A model generated the notes under the pieces. The model made no database searches. It was not told the DNA's origin and saw only the letters and a program-made list of their open reading frames with translations. The position numbers and the translations under genes were made by a program. From NCBI RefSeq assembly GCF_009674495.1, contig NZ_WKJN01000014.1:1-64000 (forward strand): a stretch of DNA of 64,000 bases. The letters are read 5' to 3'. How positions within the stretch are numbered: position 1 is the first letter of the stretch; every line of letters begins with the position of its first letter. Positions 28,645 through 37,897 of the stretch are shown one piece after another. This stretch comes from Duganella alba (GTDB lineage Bacteria > Pseudomonadota > Gammaproteobacteria > Burkholderiales > Burkholderiaceae_D).

Positions 28645-28721
28645 TGGGGTGGCTGATGGGGCTCGAACCCACGACAACAGGAATCACAATCCTGGACTCT
28701 ACCAACTGAGCTACAGCCACC
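28645..28721 (-). tRNA. tRNA-His (anticodon GTG)
   Basis: On the - strand the acceptor GTGGCTG pairs with CAGCCAC. The D-arm is GCTCAGTTGGTAGAGT, the anticodon stem CAGGA/TCCTG holds loop TTGTGAT (anticodon GTG, His), the T-arm has GGGTTCGAGCCC and CCA is encoded (28645-28647). The extra 5' G typical of tRNA-His (28721) faces discriminator C (28648). Confidence 0.97.
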
Positions 28722-28768
28722 ACTGATTTACTACTTGCTGTTCGACTACTGCTGAACAACGAGCCAGA

Positions 28769-28797
28769 ATTATACAAGCCAGTTCCGATTCCTGCAA
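28769..28797 (-). promoter_or_regulatory. sigma-70 promoter of tRNA-His
   Basis: On the - strand TTGCAG (28797-28792), 17 bp and a perfect TATAAT (28774-28769) lie about 48 bp before the tRNA. Confidence 0.82.
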
Positions 28798-28835
28798 ATT
28801 TAATTACAGCATTCTTTCCGGCGACGCCTCATGGC

Positions 28836-29666
28836 TTAAACATCAACCTTTTCCACATCCGGCTTCAGGCCCAGCAAATCGGCAAAGGCTTGCGCCAGGG
28901 CGACCGCGTCGCCGGTGGTGTAGCCGCGCAGAATGGCCTGACTGTCATCGCCAGCATGCAACAGGCCGGCAGCCTCCAACAGGCGGCCCAGCTGGCGCGC
29001 CACGGCGTCGCCGGTGTCGATCAAGGTGACGTCCGCGCGCGCATGGTCGCGCAGCACGCGTTCGATGCCGTCGCGGACAAACGGGTAGTGCGTGCAGCCC
29101 AGCACCAGCGTATCGGCGCCTTGTTCCAGCAGCGGCGCGATGTAGCGTTCCAGCATGGCGCCGATGGCTGGCGCGTGCAGGTCGCCTTTTTCAATCTCGT
29201 CGACCAGGCCCACCGCCGGTTGCAGCAGGAACTCGGCCTGGGTGGCCGCGCTGATCTGTTCGCGCAGCTGCAGGAACTTGTCGCCCTTGAGCGTGCGCGC
29301 CGTCGCCAGCACGCCGACCTTGCCGTTGTGCGTGGCCGCCGCGGCCGGCTTCAGGCCCGGCTCGACACCCACCACCGGCAGCTCCGGATACTTCGCCCGC
29401 ACCGCCTTGATGGCGGCCACGGTGGCGGTATTGCACGCCACCACCAGCGCCTTGGCGCCGTGCGACAGCAGATAGTCCGTCACCGCCAGCGCGCGGTCGA
29501 CCACATACTGCTCGGTCTTGTCGCCATACGGCGCATGGCCGGAATCGGCGAAGTACAGCAAGTCTTCGTGCGGCAGCTGCGCGCGGATGTGGCGCAGCAC
29601 CGACAGTCCGCCCACGCCGGAATCGAAGACGCCGATGGGCGAACCGGGAGCGTGGGCGATCTGCAT
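28836..29666 (-). CDS. murI: glutamate racemase
   Basis: MurI makes D-glutamate for peptidoglycan in the cytoplasm. The 276-residue product has IGVFDSGVGGLSVLRH, FADSGHAPYGDKT, the first catalytic Cys in VVACNTATVAA, PVVGVEPGLKPAA and the second catalytic Cys in LVLGCTHYPF. I chose the ATG at 29666 (MQIAHAPGSP). This ATG shares one base with the fumarase stop (TGATG), so the two genes are coupled. Confidence 0.95.
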   Translation of the reverse strand: MQIAHAPGSPIGVFDSGVGGLSVLRHIRAQLPHEDLLYFADSGHAPYGDKTEQYVVDRALAVTDYLLSHGAKALVVACNTATVAAIKAVRAKYPELPVVGVEPGLKPAAAATHNGKVGVLATARTLKGDKFLQLREQISAATQAEFLLQPAVGLVDEIEKGDLHAPAIGAMLERYIAPLLEQGADTLVLGCTHYPFVRDGIERVLRDHARADVTLIDTGDAVARQLGRLLEAAGLLHAGDDSQAILRGYTTGDAVALAQAFADLLGLKPDVEKVDV

Positions 29667-31195
29667 CAGGCCGTCACGACAGGGACGTTCAGCTGCTCGA
29701 TGCGGGTCTTCCATTCCGCCGGACCGGTGTTGTGCACCGACGTGCCTTGCGAATCGACGGCCACGGTGACCGGCATGTCGACCACGTCGAACTCGTAGAT
29801 CGCTTCCATGCCCATGTCGGCAAAGCCCAGCACGCGCGACTGCTTGATGGCTTTCGACACCAGGTAGGCCGAACCGCCCACCGCCATCAGGTAGGCCGAC
29901 TTGTGCTTCTTGATCGACTCGATGGCGGCAGGGCCGCGCTCGGCCTTGCCGATCATCGCGATCAGGCCGGTTTTCTCCAGCATCATGTCGGTGAACTTGT
30001 CCATGCGGGTGGCGGTGGTGGGACCGGCCGGGCCGACCACTTCGTCACGCACCGGATCGACCGGGCCGACGTAGTAGATGACGCGGTTCTTGAAGTCCAC
30101 CGGCAGCTCTTCGCCCTTGGCCAGCATGTCCTGGATGCGCTTGTGCGCGGCGTCGCGGCCGGTCAGCATTTTGCCGTTCAGCAGCAGGGTCTGGCCCGGC
30201 GTCCACGAAGCGACTTCTTCCTTGGTCAGCGTGTTCAGGTCGACGCGTTTCGATTTCTCGGTGTCCGGCGCCCACGACACGTCAGGCCAGGTCGACAGCG
30301 GTGGCGGCGTCATGTAGGCAGGACCGGAACCGTCCAGCACGAAGTGGCCGTGGCGGGTGGCGGCGCAGTTCGGAATCATGGCGACCGGCTTCGACGCGGC
30401 GTGCGTCGGGTGCATCATGATCTTCACGTCCAGCACGGTGGTCAGGCCGCCCAGGCCTTGCGCGCCGATGCCCAGCGCATTGATCTTGTCGCACAGTTCG
30501 ATACGCAGTTCTTCCAGCTTGTTCTGCGGGCCGCGCTGCTTCAGCTCGAACATGTCGATGTCTTCCATCAGCACTTCCTTGGCCATCAGCATGGCCTTCT
30601 CGGCGGTGCCGCCGATGCCGATGCCCAGCATGCCTGGCGGGCACCAGCCGGCGCCCATGGTCGGCACGGTTTTCAGTACCCAGTCGATCAGCGAATCGGA
30701 TGGATTCATCATGATCATCTTCGATTTGTTTTCCGAACCGCCGCCTTTGGCTGCGACCTTGACGTCGACGGTATCGCCTTCGACCAGTTCCATGTGGACC
30801 ACGGCCGGGGTGTTGTCCTTGGTGTTCTTGCGGTCGAAGTGCGGGTCGGCCACGATCGACGCGCGCAGCTTGTTGTCGTCGTAGTTGTAGGCGCGGCGCA
30901 CGCCTTCGTTGACGGCGTCGGTGACGGTGCCGGTGAAGCCTTCAAAGCGCACACCCATGCCGATCTTCAGGAAGACGTTGACGATGCCGGTGTCCTGGCA
31001 GATCGGACGCTTGCCCTCGGCGCACATGCGCGAGTTGGTCAGGATCTGCGCGATGGCGTCCTTGGCGGCCGGGCTTTGCTCGTGCTCGTAGGCGCGGGCC
31101 AGGTGCTCGATGTAATCGGCTGGATGGTAATAGCTGATGTACTGAAGCGCGGCGGCAACGGATTCGATCAGGTCTTCTTGCTTTATGATGGTCAT
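29666..31195 (-). CDS. class I fumarate hydratase
   Basis: This iron-sulfur enzyme interconverts fumarate and malate in the TCA cycle. The 509 residues comprise the alpha-type N-terminal part (PICQDTGIVNVFLKIG, with a cluster Cys) and the beta-type C-terminal part (PGQTLLLNGKMLTGRDAAHKR, VVGPAGPTTATRMDKF). Further cluster Cys are seen in GWCPPGMLGIGIGGTAEKA and IPNCAATRHGHF. It is the FumA/FumB type, oxygen-sensitive. It lies 16 bp after the UPF0114 gene and is coupled to murI. Confidence 0.94.
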   Translation of the reverse strand: MTIIKQEDLIESVAAALQYISYYHPADYIEHLARAYEHEQSPAAKDAIAQILTNSRMCAEGKRPICQDTGIVNVFLKIGMGVRFEGFTGTVTDAVNEGVRRAYNYDDNKLRASIVADPHFDRKNTKDNTPAVVHMELVEGDTVDVKVAAKGGGSENKSKMIMMNPSDSLIDWVLKTVPTMGAGWCPPGMLGIGIGGTAEKAMLMAKEVLMEDIDMFELKQRGPQNKLEELRIELCDKINALGIGAQGLGGLTTVLDVKIMMHPTHAASKPVAMIPNCAATRHGHFVLDGSGPAYMTPPPLSTWPDVSWAPDTEKSKRVDLNTLTKEEVASWTPGQTLLLNGKMLTGRDAAHKRIQDMLAKGEELPVDFKNRVIYYVGPVDPVRDEVVGPAGPTTATRMDKFTDMMLEKTGLIAMIGKAERGPAAIESIKKHKSAYLMAVGGSAYLVSKAIKQSRVLGFADMGMEAIYEFDVVDMPVTVAVDSQGTSVHNTGPAEWKTRIEQLNVPVVTA

Positions 31196-31211
31196 GATGT
31201 TCTCGCGGGGG

Positions 31212-31802
31212 TTAATGGGATTCGTTGTGCGTCACCGTGGTGATGCGGTCGGTGTAAGAGATGGCCAGTGCCGACAGCAGGAACACGACATGGATCACCG
31301 TTTGCGCGATGATCACTTCCGACTTGTAGGAGCTGGCGTTGATAAACGTCTTCAGCAAATGGATCGACGAAATGCCGATGATCGCCATCGCCAGCTTGGT
31401 CTTCAGCACCGAGGCGTTGACGTGCGACAGCCACTCCGGCTGGTCCGGATGGGTATCCAGGTTCATGCGGGAGATAAAGGTCTCGTAGCCGCCGATGATC
31501 ACCATCACCAGCAGATTGGAAATCATCACCACGTCGATCAGGCCGAGCACCACCAGCATGATGGTGGTTTCATTGAGCTTGTCCGGCACCGGCGCGTTGG
31601 GCACGGCGACGGCCTGGAAGATGTGCTGCAGCGCTGCGTCGTTGCCAAGCGCGGCGCCGATCAAGTCCTTCAGCTCGACCCAGAAGTGGAACACGTAGAC
31701 GCACTGCGCCAGGATCAGGCCCAGGTACAGCGGCAACTGCAGCCAGCGGGTCATGAAGATAAAGGCGGGCAGGGGACGCAGCTTCTGCTTTGGCTCGGTC
31801 AT
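31212..31802 (-). CDS. UPF0114/TIGR00645 family membrane protein
   Basis: A 196-residue inner-membrane protein with about four membrane helices ([73 protein letters not shown]). It matches the YqhA-type family, whose function is not known. The ATG at 31802 follows AGGAG. It probably heads a UPF0114-fumarase-murI operon. Confidence 0.8.
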   Translation of the reverse strand: MTEPKQKLRPLPAFIFMTRWLQLPLYLGLILAQCVYVFHFWVELKDLIGAALGNDAALQHIFQAVAVPNAPVPDKLNETTIMLVVLGLIDVVMISNLLVMVIIGGYETFISRMNLDTHPDQPEWLSHVNASVLKTKLAMAIIGISSIHLLKTFINASSYKSEVIIAQTVIHVVFLLSALAISYTDRITTVTHNESH

Positions 31803-32011
31803 TAGGGCAAAACTCCTGGAAATGAGGCAGACTATGAAAACTGCCGACATTTTACACGCGCTGCCGAGCGGCCGCATCGGAACGCTGCATTGAATTATTG
31901 GTAAAATTGTCCGGCACACCATTCTCCGCCGGGGATGGGGCAGGCTGTAAGGGCGCAGTAAGCGATAGCGTTTATGTTGCTAGCAAACGATTACAACATT
32001 TTGGAGACACC

Positions 32012-33997
32012 ATGAGCACCACTACCCAACAAGGTCCACAGGAATCCCGCGTCTTCGCGCCACCGGCGGCGTTTGCAGCACAAGCCGCCGTCTCCGGCAT
32101 GGACGCCTACAACGCGCTGTGCGCCGAAGCCGAAGCCGACTACGAAGGCTTCTGGTCGCGCCTGGCGAAAGAACATCTGGACTGGCAAACGCCGTTCACC
32201 AAAACCCTCAACGAAGACAACGCGCCGTTCTACAAATGGTTTGAAGACGGCAAGCTCAACGTCTCGTACAACTGCCTCGACCGCAATCTGACCAACGGCA
32301 ACGCCGACAAGACCGCCATCATCTTCGAAGCGGATGACGGCACGTCGACGCGCGTGTCGTACAAGGAACTGCACGAAAAAGTCTGCAAGTTCGCCAACGG
32401 CCTGAAGGCGCGCGGCATCAAGAAAGGCGACCGCGTCATCATCTACATGTCGATGTCGGTCGAAGGCGTGGCCGCCATGCAGGCCTGCGCGCGCATCGGC
32501 GCCACGCACTCGGTGGTGTTCGGCGGCTTCTCCGCCAAGTCGCTGCAGGAGCGCATCATCGACGCTGGCGCGGTGGCCGTCATCACCGCCGACGAACAAC
32601 TGCGCGGCGGCAAACACCTGCCGCTGAAAGCCATCGTCGACGAAGCGCTGGGCCTCGGCGGCTGCGACACCATCAAGGATGTGATCGTCTACAAACGCAC
32701 CGGCGGCGCCATCACCTTCAAGGAAGGCCGCGACCTGTGGCTGCATGAACTGGTCGAAGGCCAGTCGGCGGTGTGCGAGCCGGAGTGGGTGGACGCCGAG
32801 CATCCGCTGTTCATCCTGTACACGTCCGGCTCGACCGGCACCCCGAAAGGCGTGCAGCATTCCAGCGGCGGCTACCTGCTGTGGGCGGCGCTGACGATGA
32901 AATGGTCGTTCGACCTGAAGCCGTCCGACGTCTACTGGTGCACCGCCGACATCGGCTGGGTGACCGGCCACAGCTACATCGCCTACGGCCCGACCGCGGT
33001 GGGCGCGACGCAAGTGGTGTTCGAAGGCGTGCCGACCTACCCGAACGCCGGCCGCTTCTGGGAAACCGTGGCCAAGCACAAGGTCAACATCTTCTACACC
33101 GCGCCGACGGCGATCCGTTCGCTGATCAAGGCATCGGACGTCGATCCGAAAGTCCATCCGAAAAACTACGACCTGTCGTCGCTGCGTTTGCTGGGCACGG
33201 TGGGCGAGCCGATCAATCCGGAAGCCTGGATGTGGTACTACACGCAGGTCGGCGGCGAGCGTTGCCCGATCGTCGATACCTTCTGGCAGACCGAAACCGG
33301 CGGCCACATGATCACGCCGCTGCCAGGTGCGACGCCGATGGTGCCGGGTTCGTGCACCCTGCCGCTGCCGGGCATCATGGCCGCGATTGTGGATGAGGCG
33401 GGTGTGGATGTGCCGAACGGGCAGGGCGGTATCCTGGTCGTCAAGCGTCCATGGCCGTCGATGATTCGTACCATCTGGAATAACCCTGAGCGCTTCAAGA
33501 CGTCGTACTTCCCTGAAGAGCTGGGCGGCAAGATGTACCTGGCTGGCGATGGCGCGATCCGCAACAAGGACACCGGCTACTTCACCATCACCGGCCGTAT
33601 CGATGACGTGCTGAACGTGTCGGGTCACCGCATGGGCACGATGGAGATTGAATCGGCGCTGGTGGCCAATCCGCTGGTGGCGGAGGCGGCGGTGGTCGGC
33701 AAGCCGGATGACACGACGGGGGAATCGATCTGCGCGTTCGTGGTGCTGAAGCAGGCGCGTCCGACTGGCGACGACGCCAAGAAGATCGCGCTGGAGCTGC
33801 GCAACTGGGTGGCCAAGGAGATTGGCCCGATCGCCAAGCCGAAGGAGATTCGTTTCGGCGACAACCTGCCGAAGACGCGTTCAGGCAAGATCATGCGTCG
33901 TCTGCTGCGCGTGCTGGCCAAGGGCGAGAGCATCACGCAGGATGTGTCGACGCTGGAGAATCCGGCCATTCTGGAGCAATTGAAAGAGACCTCGTAA
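32012..33997 (+). CDS. acs: acetyl-CoA synthetase
   Basis: Acs activates acetate with ATP and CoA. The 661-residue product has the ANL core motifs: [21 protein letters not shown] (A3 loop), [24 protein letters not shown] (A5), [15 protein letters not shown] and [15 protein letters not shown] (A7/A8), and the acylation-regulated Lys near the C-terminus in [11 protein letters not shown]. The ATG at 32012 follows TTGGAGA. Length is normal. No pat/actP gene is adjacent. Confidence 0.97.
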   Translation: MSTTTQQGPQESRVFAPPAAFAAQAAVSGMDAYNALCAEAEADYEGFWSRLAKEHLDWQTPFTKTLNEDNAPFYKWFEDGKLNVSYNCLDRNLTNGNADKTAIIFEADDGTSTRVSYKELHEKVCKFANGLKARGIKKGDRVIIYMSMSVEGVAAMQACARIGATHSVVFGGFSAKSLQERIIDAGAVAVITADEQLRGGKHLPLKAIVDEALGLGGCDTIKDVIVYKRTGGAITFKEGRDLWLHELVEGQSAVCEPEWVDAEHPLFILYTSGSTGTPKGVQHSSGGYLLWAALTMKWSFDLKPSDVYWCTADIGWVTGHSYIAYGPTAVGATQVVFEGVPTYPNAGRFWETVAKHKVNIFYTAPTAIRSLIKASDVDPKVHPKNYDLSSLRLLGTVGEPINPEAWMWYYTQVGGERCPIVDTFWQTETGGHMITPLPGATPMVPGSCTLPLPGIMAAIVDEAGVDVPNGQGGILVVKRPWPSMIRTIWNNPERFKTSYFPEELGGKMYLAGDGAIRNKDTGYFTITGRIDDVLNVSGHRMGTMEIESALVANPLVAEAAVVGKPDDTTGESICAFVVLKQARPTGDDAKKIALELRNWVAKEIGPIAKPKEIRFGDNLPKTRSGKIMRRLLRVLAKGESITQDVSTLENPAILEQLKETS

Positions 33998-34000
33998 GAT

Positions 34001-34030
34001 GCGTCATTCCCGTGCAGGCGGGAATCCCAT
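34001..34030. repeat. short dispersed palindromic repeat
   Basis: CGTCATTCCCG TGCAGG CGGGAATCCCAT has a 7-bp palindrome (34006-34012 with 34019-34025). Elements reading ATTCCCGC...GCGGGAATCC are scattered in many proteobacterial genomes. It may also act as a weak terminator of acs. Copy number cannot be judged from one window. Confidence 0.55.
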
Positions 34031-34071
34031 CCGGGTGTGATCTGAGTGTCATGACTTAGCGGCAAATAATC

Positions 34072-34100
34072 TTGGTACTGTCCGGAATCTTTGCTATAAT
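34072..34100 (+). promoter_or_regulatory. sigma-70 promoter of tRNA-Ser
   Basis: TTGGTA (34072-34077), 17 bp and TATAAT (34095-34100) lie 30 bp before the tRNA. Confidence 0.85.
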
Positions 34101-34130
34101 CTGGCGCTTCCCGGATGTAGGGGAAATGCA

Positions 34131-34220
34131 GGAGAGGTGGATGAGTGGTTGAAGTCGCACGCCTGGAAAGCGTGTATAGGGTCAAACCTATCGGGGGTTC
34201 GAATCCCCCTCTCTCCGCCA
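34131..34220 (+). tRNA. tRNA-Ser (anticodon GGA)
   Basis: A 90-nt class II tRNA. Acceptor GGAGAGG pairs with TCTCTCC (one G-U), the anticodon stem CACGC/GCGTG holds loop CTGGAAA (anticodon GGA, Ser), a long variable arm TATAGGGTCAAACCTATC follows, then the T-arm GGGGGTTCGAATCCCCC, discriminator G and encoded CCA. Confidence 0.97.
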
Positions 34221-34233
34221 AGGACACAAAAGC

Positions 34234-34260
34234 AAAAAGCCACCCTCGGGTGGCTTTTTT
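34234..34260 (+). terminator. terminator of tRNA-Ser
   Basis: A5, GCCACCC (34239-34245), TC, GGGTGGC (34248-34254) and six T give an intrinsic terminator 19 bp after the tRNA. Confidence 0.9.
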
Positions 34261-34509
34261 GTTTTGTGCCTGGGCGGAGAGAAGCAGAGCGCCTGCGCGC
34301 TCTGCGCGGGGAATTCGAAGGCATCGCCCCTACCGGGGCGAGCCGCTCCGAATCGCCCGATTGCCACCGCTGCGCGGTGGCGCGCCGAAGGCGCCGCGCG
34401 CAGCGCAAAATTCCTAAAAGCATCATTCTCTCTCGCAAATGTCCAAAGGCCGGCACGTCTCATTGGGTGGCGTGCTCAGTCATGATGAGCGTTTGTGCCT
34501 TTGCCGAGG
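34261..34509. other. non-coding, hairpin-rich region between tRNA-Ser and hicB
   Basis: No convincing gene lies here. It contains at least three perfect stems in about 100 bp: GCAGAGCGC/GCGCTCTGC (34284-34305), CGCCCC/GGGGCG near 34,326-34,341 and CCACCGC/GCGGTGG near 34,366-34,382, followed by GGCGC...GCGCC. It could be a repeat element or a structured RNA; the sequence alone does not decide. Confidence 0.4.
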
Positions 34510-34932
34510 TTAAGCAGAATCGAGACTCTTTGACTCGGTGTCGATTAATTGCAGCGCTGCATGCGACAGCAGGCCGCTGCGCGTTTCATGGCGAATGATT
34601 GCATATCGGTCAATCTTGTTCAAAACAAACCGAGGCAGGCTGATGTTAATGCGCTCCGGTTTGCTGTCCAGCTTGTCCAGATCGAGAGTGACCAATGCCC
34701 AAATCCCACCGGCATGTGTTGGATTTCTCTGCAAATCCTCAATCTTGTTCTTAGTGATGTCTATCGTCTCGCCCAACTCCAGTAGAGTTTCGATGTGACT
34801 GGCGATAGCCTCTTTGACGTTTTTCAACGCATCTTCTATGGTATCGCCCCAAGAATGAACGCCTTTAATGTCAGGTACGTTCACGCCGTACACGCTACCT
34901 TCGTCTTTGAAAATGACAACTGGGATGTCCAT
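34510..34932 (-). CDS. HicB-family antitoxin-like protein without a HicA partner
   Basis: A 140-residue protein with an N-terminal HicB domain (IPVVIFKDEGSVYGVNVPDI, SWGDTIEDALKNVKEAI, partial RNase H-like fold) and a C-terminal ribbon-helix-helix-like DNA-binding part (RINISLPRFVLNKIDRYA). HicB usually neutralises the HicA RNase encoded next to it. I find no 60-80-residue HicA on either side. It may be an orphan antitoxin or a stand-alone regulator. GC is lower than the surroundings, suggesting acquisition. The ATG at 34932 follows CAGGGGG. Confidence 0.78.
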   Translation of the reverse strand: MDIPVVIFKDEGSVYGVNVPDIKGVHSWGDTIEDALKNVKEAIASHIETLLELGETIDITKNKIEDLQRNPTHAGGIWALVTLDLDKLDSKPERINISLPRFVLNKIDRYAIIRHETRSGLLSHAALQLIDTESKSLDSA

Positions 34933-35011
34933 TTGTTGCCCCCTGTACCTCATTCCCGAGTGTGTGATCCTACTACATACAAGAACGTATTTGTGTAGCA
35001 GTGATGGGCGT

Positions 35012-35051
35012 CAAACGACAAATGCGCCGAAGGATGAAATCCTTGGCGCAT
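35012..35051 (-). terminator. probable terminator between udk and hicB
   Basis: On the - strand a 13-bp stem with one bulged G and a 3-nt loop (35051-35022) is followed by the T-rich TTGTCGTTTGA. It lies downstream of udk. Confidence 0.6.
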
Positions 35052-35128
35052 GTGGCTGAGTGCAGTGTTTGCAGGTCTAACAGGAAGGGGCAGGACTGGA
35101 CGAGTTGTTAGAGACTCGTGCCAACAAA

Positions 35129-35770
35129 TCAGTTTCGCTTCGCCTGACCGATAACGCTTGCCACCTTGGTTGTAATCATATCAACCGCCGGGCCATTGGC
35201 GCCATGGGGAATGATGATGTCGGCGTTGCGCTTGGTGGGTTCGATGAATTGCTTGTGCATCGGGCGTACCGTTTCCAGGTACTGGCCGACGACGCTCTCC
35301 ACCGAGCGGCCGCGTTCGGTGATGTCGCGTTGCATGCGGCGGATGAAGCGGATGTCGGAGGCGGTGTCGACGTAGATCTTCAGCGACATCATGTCGCACA
35401 GGTCCGCGTCGTACAGGGCAAACAGGCCTTCGATCACGATGACCGGCGCTGGCTTGACGGTGATGGTGCGGTCGGAGCGATTGTGAAGCGTGAAGTCGTA
35501 CTCCGGCATTTCGATCGTTTCGCCGTTGCGCAACGCCTGGATATGCTGCACCAGCAACGACCATTCAAAGGCTTGTGGGTGGTCGTAATTCTGCTGGGGA
35601 CGGATTTCAGGACTGAGGTGGGTTTGGTCGCGGTAGTAATCGTCCTGCATCACGACCGAGACCATATCTGCGCCAAACGCAGCGAGCACTTTCTGGGACA
35701 CAGTGGACTTGCCACTGCCGCTACCGCCTGCGACGCCAATAATAAACGGTTGGAAGGAAATCGTATTCAT
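35129..35770 (-). CDS. udk: uridine kinase
   Basis: This cytoplasmic salvage enzyme phosphorylates uridine and cytidine. The 213 residues have the P-loop GVAGGSGSGKST, QDDYYRDQTH, NYDHPQAFEWSLL, VIVIEGLFALYD and RRMQRDITERGRS. I chose the ATG at 35770 (MNTISFQPF), because upstream in-frame codons lack family similarity. It is a single gene. Confidence 0.95.
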   Translation of the reverse strand: MNTISFQPFIIGVAGGSGSGKSTVSQKVLAAFGADMVSVVMQDDYYRDQTHLSPEIRPQQNYDHPQAFEWSLLVQHIQALRNGETIEMPEYDFTLHNRSDRTITVKPAPVIVIEGLFALYDADLCDMMSLKIYVDTASDIRFIRRMQRDITERGRSVESVVGQYLETVRPMHKQFIEPTKRNADIIIPHGANGPAVDMITTKVASVIGQAKRN

Positions 35771-35878
35771 GCCGAATGATACCGGAATCGCGCCCGAATC
35801 GACAGGGGAAGGCCCGGAATTGGCGGCTTTAGCCCTTGCCGCCAAAGGCAAATCTTCCTTCCGTGGCATGCCATTTTG

Positions 35879-36220
35879 TTAAAAAAATGGCCGCACCTCG
35901 ACCGGGGCGCGGCAGGCGATTGCGGCTTTGCATCCCCACTCCAGCGCCTCATCCAGGCTCTGTGCTTCGAGCACCCAGAAGCCGCCGATGTGCTCCTTGG
36001 TTTCCAGATACGGGCCGTCGGTGATGCTCGCTTTGCCGTCCGCCTGGGCGCGGATCGAGCGGGCATTGCTTGCCGGGCGCAAGCCGCCGACAAAGATCCT
36101 GATCCCGGCGGCGACCATTTCGTCGTTCAGCACATCGATATCGCGGTGCATGGCTTCATCTTCCATCGCGGCTGGGTCGTAATTGTCGGGATGGTGAATC
36201 GCTACAAGATATTGGGTCAT
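35879..36220 (-). CDS. YCII/DGPF-domain protein
   Basis: A 113-residue dimeric alpha/beta barrel protein of the YciI-related DGPFAETKE family. The signature reads DGPYLETKEHIGGFWVLEA, with other conserved positions MTQYLVAIHH and GGLRPAS. Family members are often linked to ECF sigma factors, and here an ECF sigma gene lies 1.7 kb upstream on the same strand, though with a gap of 57 bp after the GGDEF gene. The biochemical function is unknown. Confidence 0.8.
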   Translation of the reverse strand: MTQYLVAIHHPDNYDPAAMEDEAMHRDIDVLNDEMVAAGIRIFVGGLRPASNARSIRAQADGKASITDGPYLETKEHIGGFWVLEAQSLDEALEWGCKAAIACRAPVEVRPFF

Positions 36221-36277
36221 GATGGTTCCTTTCTCGTCTGTTCAATATAGACGAACGACACGCCCCAATATCGACAA

Positions 36278-37240
36278 TCACGTTTCCGTGTCGCAGATCC
36301 GGTCGCGGCCGGCGGACTTGGCCTGGTAGAGACGACGGTCGATGCGGTCCAGGAACACGCTCGGATCATCCTGCGAGCCGGGCACGATGGTGCCGACGCC
36401 CATGCTGGTGGTGATCTGGCGGCCGACGCCGGAGCGGGCGTGCGGGATTTCCTTCTGCGCCAGCAGCTTGCGGCAGCGCTCGGCGACGTTGCGGGCGGCG
36501 GCTTCGTCCGTGGCCGGCAGCAGCAGAACGAACTCCTCGCCGCCGAAGCGGGCGCACAGGTCGCGCGAGCGCGACGCGCCGGTGTCCAGCGACTGGGCCA
36601 CGCGGCGCAGGCATTCGTCGCCCTGTACATGGCCGTAGTGGTCGTTGTATTGCTTGAAGTAGTCGATATCGATCACCACCAGCGACAGCGGCTCGCCCGT
36701 GGCGCGCGCCTTGGCCCATTCGACCGGGTACAGGGTGTCGAACATGCGGCGGTTGGCCACGCCGGTCAGGCTGTCGCGGTAGGACAGCACTTCCAGTTCG
36801 CGCTGGAGTTGCAGGATTTTGTCTTCGGCCTGCTTGCGCGCGGTGATGTCGAACATGAAGCCGACCAGCGATGCAACACTGCCGTCTGCGTTGCGCACCA
36901 CGTGCACCACGTCACGGATCCAGACATAGTCGCCGTCGTTGGTCAGCGCACGGTAATCGGCCTCGTGGTCCACGCCGCTTTGCGACTGGGCGACGCAGAA
37001 GTCGACGGTCTTCTGGCGGTCTTCCTCGTGGATGCGCTCGGCCCAGTCGTTCACGGACAGCCAGCTGGATTGCTTCCAGCCCAGCAGTTCTTCGATTTGC
37101 GGACCGATGTAGGTGAATTGCATCGTGGCCCAGTCGATCTGCCAGGGAATGGCGCGGGTGGATTCAAGCAGGGTGCGATAAACGCTGGCGTCGGGAGGCG
37201 AGGAGGTCATTGGGGCAGACGGAAAAGGCGGAAAGGGCAT
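36278..37240 (-). CDS. PAS-GGDEF diguanylate cyclase
   Basis: A 320-residue cytoplasmic protein with a PAS/PAC sensor (about 20-140, WKQSSWLSVNDWAERIHEED, LVGFMFDITARKQAED) and a GGDEF domain (about 155-315) with the active site GGEEF. An RxxD motif (RSRD) lies five residues before it, the inhibitory c-di-GMP site, so the enzyme should be active and product-inhibited. It follows nrsF by 18 bp and is probably cotranscribed with the SigF module. Confidence 0.9.
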   Translation of the reverse strand: MPFPPFPSAPMTSSPPDASVYRTLLESTRAIPWQIDWATMQFTYIGPQIEELLGWKQSSWLSVNDWAERIHEEDRQKTVDFCVAQSQSGVDHEADYRALTNDGDYVWIRDVVHVVRNADGSVASLVGFMFDITARKQAEDKILQLQRELEVLSYRDSLTGVANRRMFDTLYPVEWAKARATGEPLSLVVIDIDYFKQYNDHYGHVQGDECLRRVAQSLDTGASRSRDLCARFGGEEFVLLLPATDEAAARNVAERCRKLLAQKEIPHARSGVGRQITTSMGVGTIVPGSQDDPSVFLDRIDRRLYQAKSAGRDRICDTET

Positions 37241-37258
37241 GATTCTGCCACGGAGTGA

Positions 37259-37897
37259 CTACGGCGTTGATATTTTGATCCAGTGCCGTCCGCCAAGCAC
37301 CGTGACGCCGACCAGGGTGATGGCGGCGGCCAGGTGCATCATCAGGTCGACCAACTCGCCGGCGACCGGGTGGCAGAATCCCAGCAGGATCTGCGTCATG
37401 GCCGCCACGCCCACGCCGGCGATGGCCAAGCTGCGCGCCGGATGCAGCGCGCGCGTGCGGCGTAGGGCGGCCACCACCAGCACGACCATGGGCGCACCGG
37501 CCAGCAGCATGAAGGTGTAGCAGTATTGGCCGTCGCCGAGCTGGCCCACCGGGTCCGGCGACAGCGTGGCATCGATCAGTCCGACCAGCAGCCAGGCGAC
37601 GGACAGGGCGATCAGCCAGCGCCGGTGGGTAATGCGGTGTCCTGCGATGCTCAGGGCGAAGGCGGTCTTGATCGCCAGCGCGCCCAGGCAAAACGAGACC
37701 AGCATCCACAGGCCCGCCCACAGCGCGCCGGGATGCGACCAGTCCGCCGTGCCGCGATCCATCAGCAGCGAGGCCAGCAATCCGCTCGGCAGGGCCAGCA
37801 GCATCAGGCCGGCCGCGCGCGGCCAGGCAGGGGCGGTGCGTTTGACCGGATGGGCCTGGCTGGCAAGCTGTTCTATCAGGGCGTCGTGATTAGTCAT
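37259..37897 (-). CDS. nrsF: NrsF-like (DUF1109) anti-sigma factor
   Basis: A 212-residue protein with about six membrane helices that matches DUF1109/NrsF, the membrane anti-sigma factor of ECF SigF in Caulobacter. Conserved Cys positions are seen in GQYCYTFML and LLGFCHPVAGE; such Cys are thought to sense oxidants or heavy metals. It overlaps the sigma gene by 8 bp, the normal sigma/anti-sigma coupling. Confidence 0.82.
   Translation of the reverse strand: MTNHDALIEQLASQAHPVKRTAPAWPRAAGLMLLALPSGLLASLLMDRGTADWSHPGALWAGLWMLVSFCLGALAIKTAFALSIAGHRITHRRWLIALSVAWLLVGLIDATLSPDPVGQLGDGQYCYTFMLLAGAPMVVLVVAALRRTRALHPARSLAIAGVGVAAMTQILLGFCHPVAGELVDLMMHLAAAITLVGVTVLGGRHWIKISTP

Noticed and set aside
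34954..35128. Possible HicA toxin gene upstream of hicB
   Set aside because: No ORF of 50-90 codons with a HicA-like sequence is present on the - strand; the region holds a hairpin terminator.
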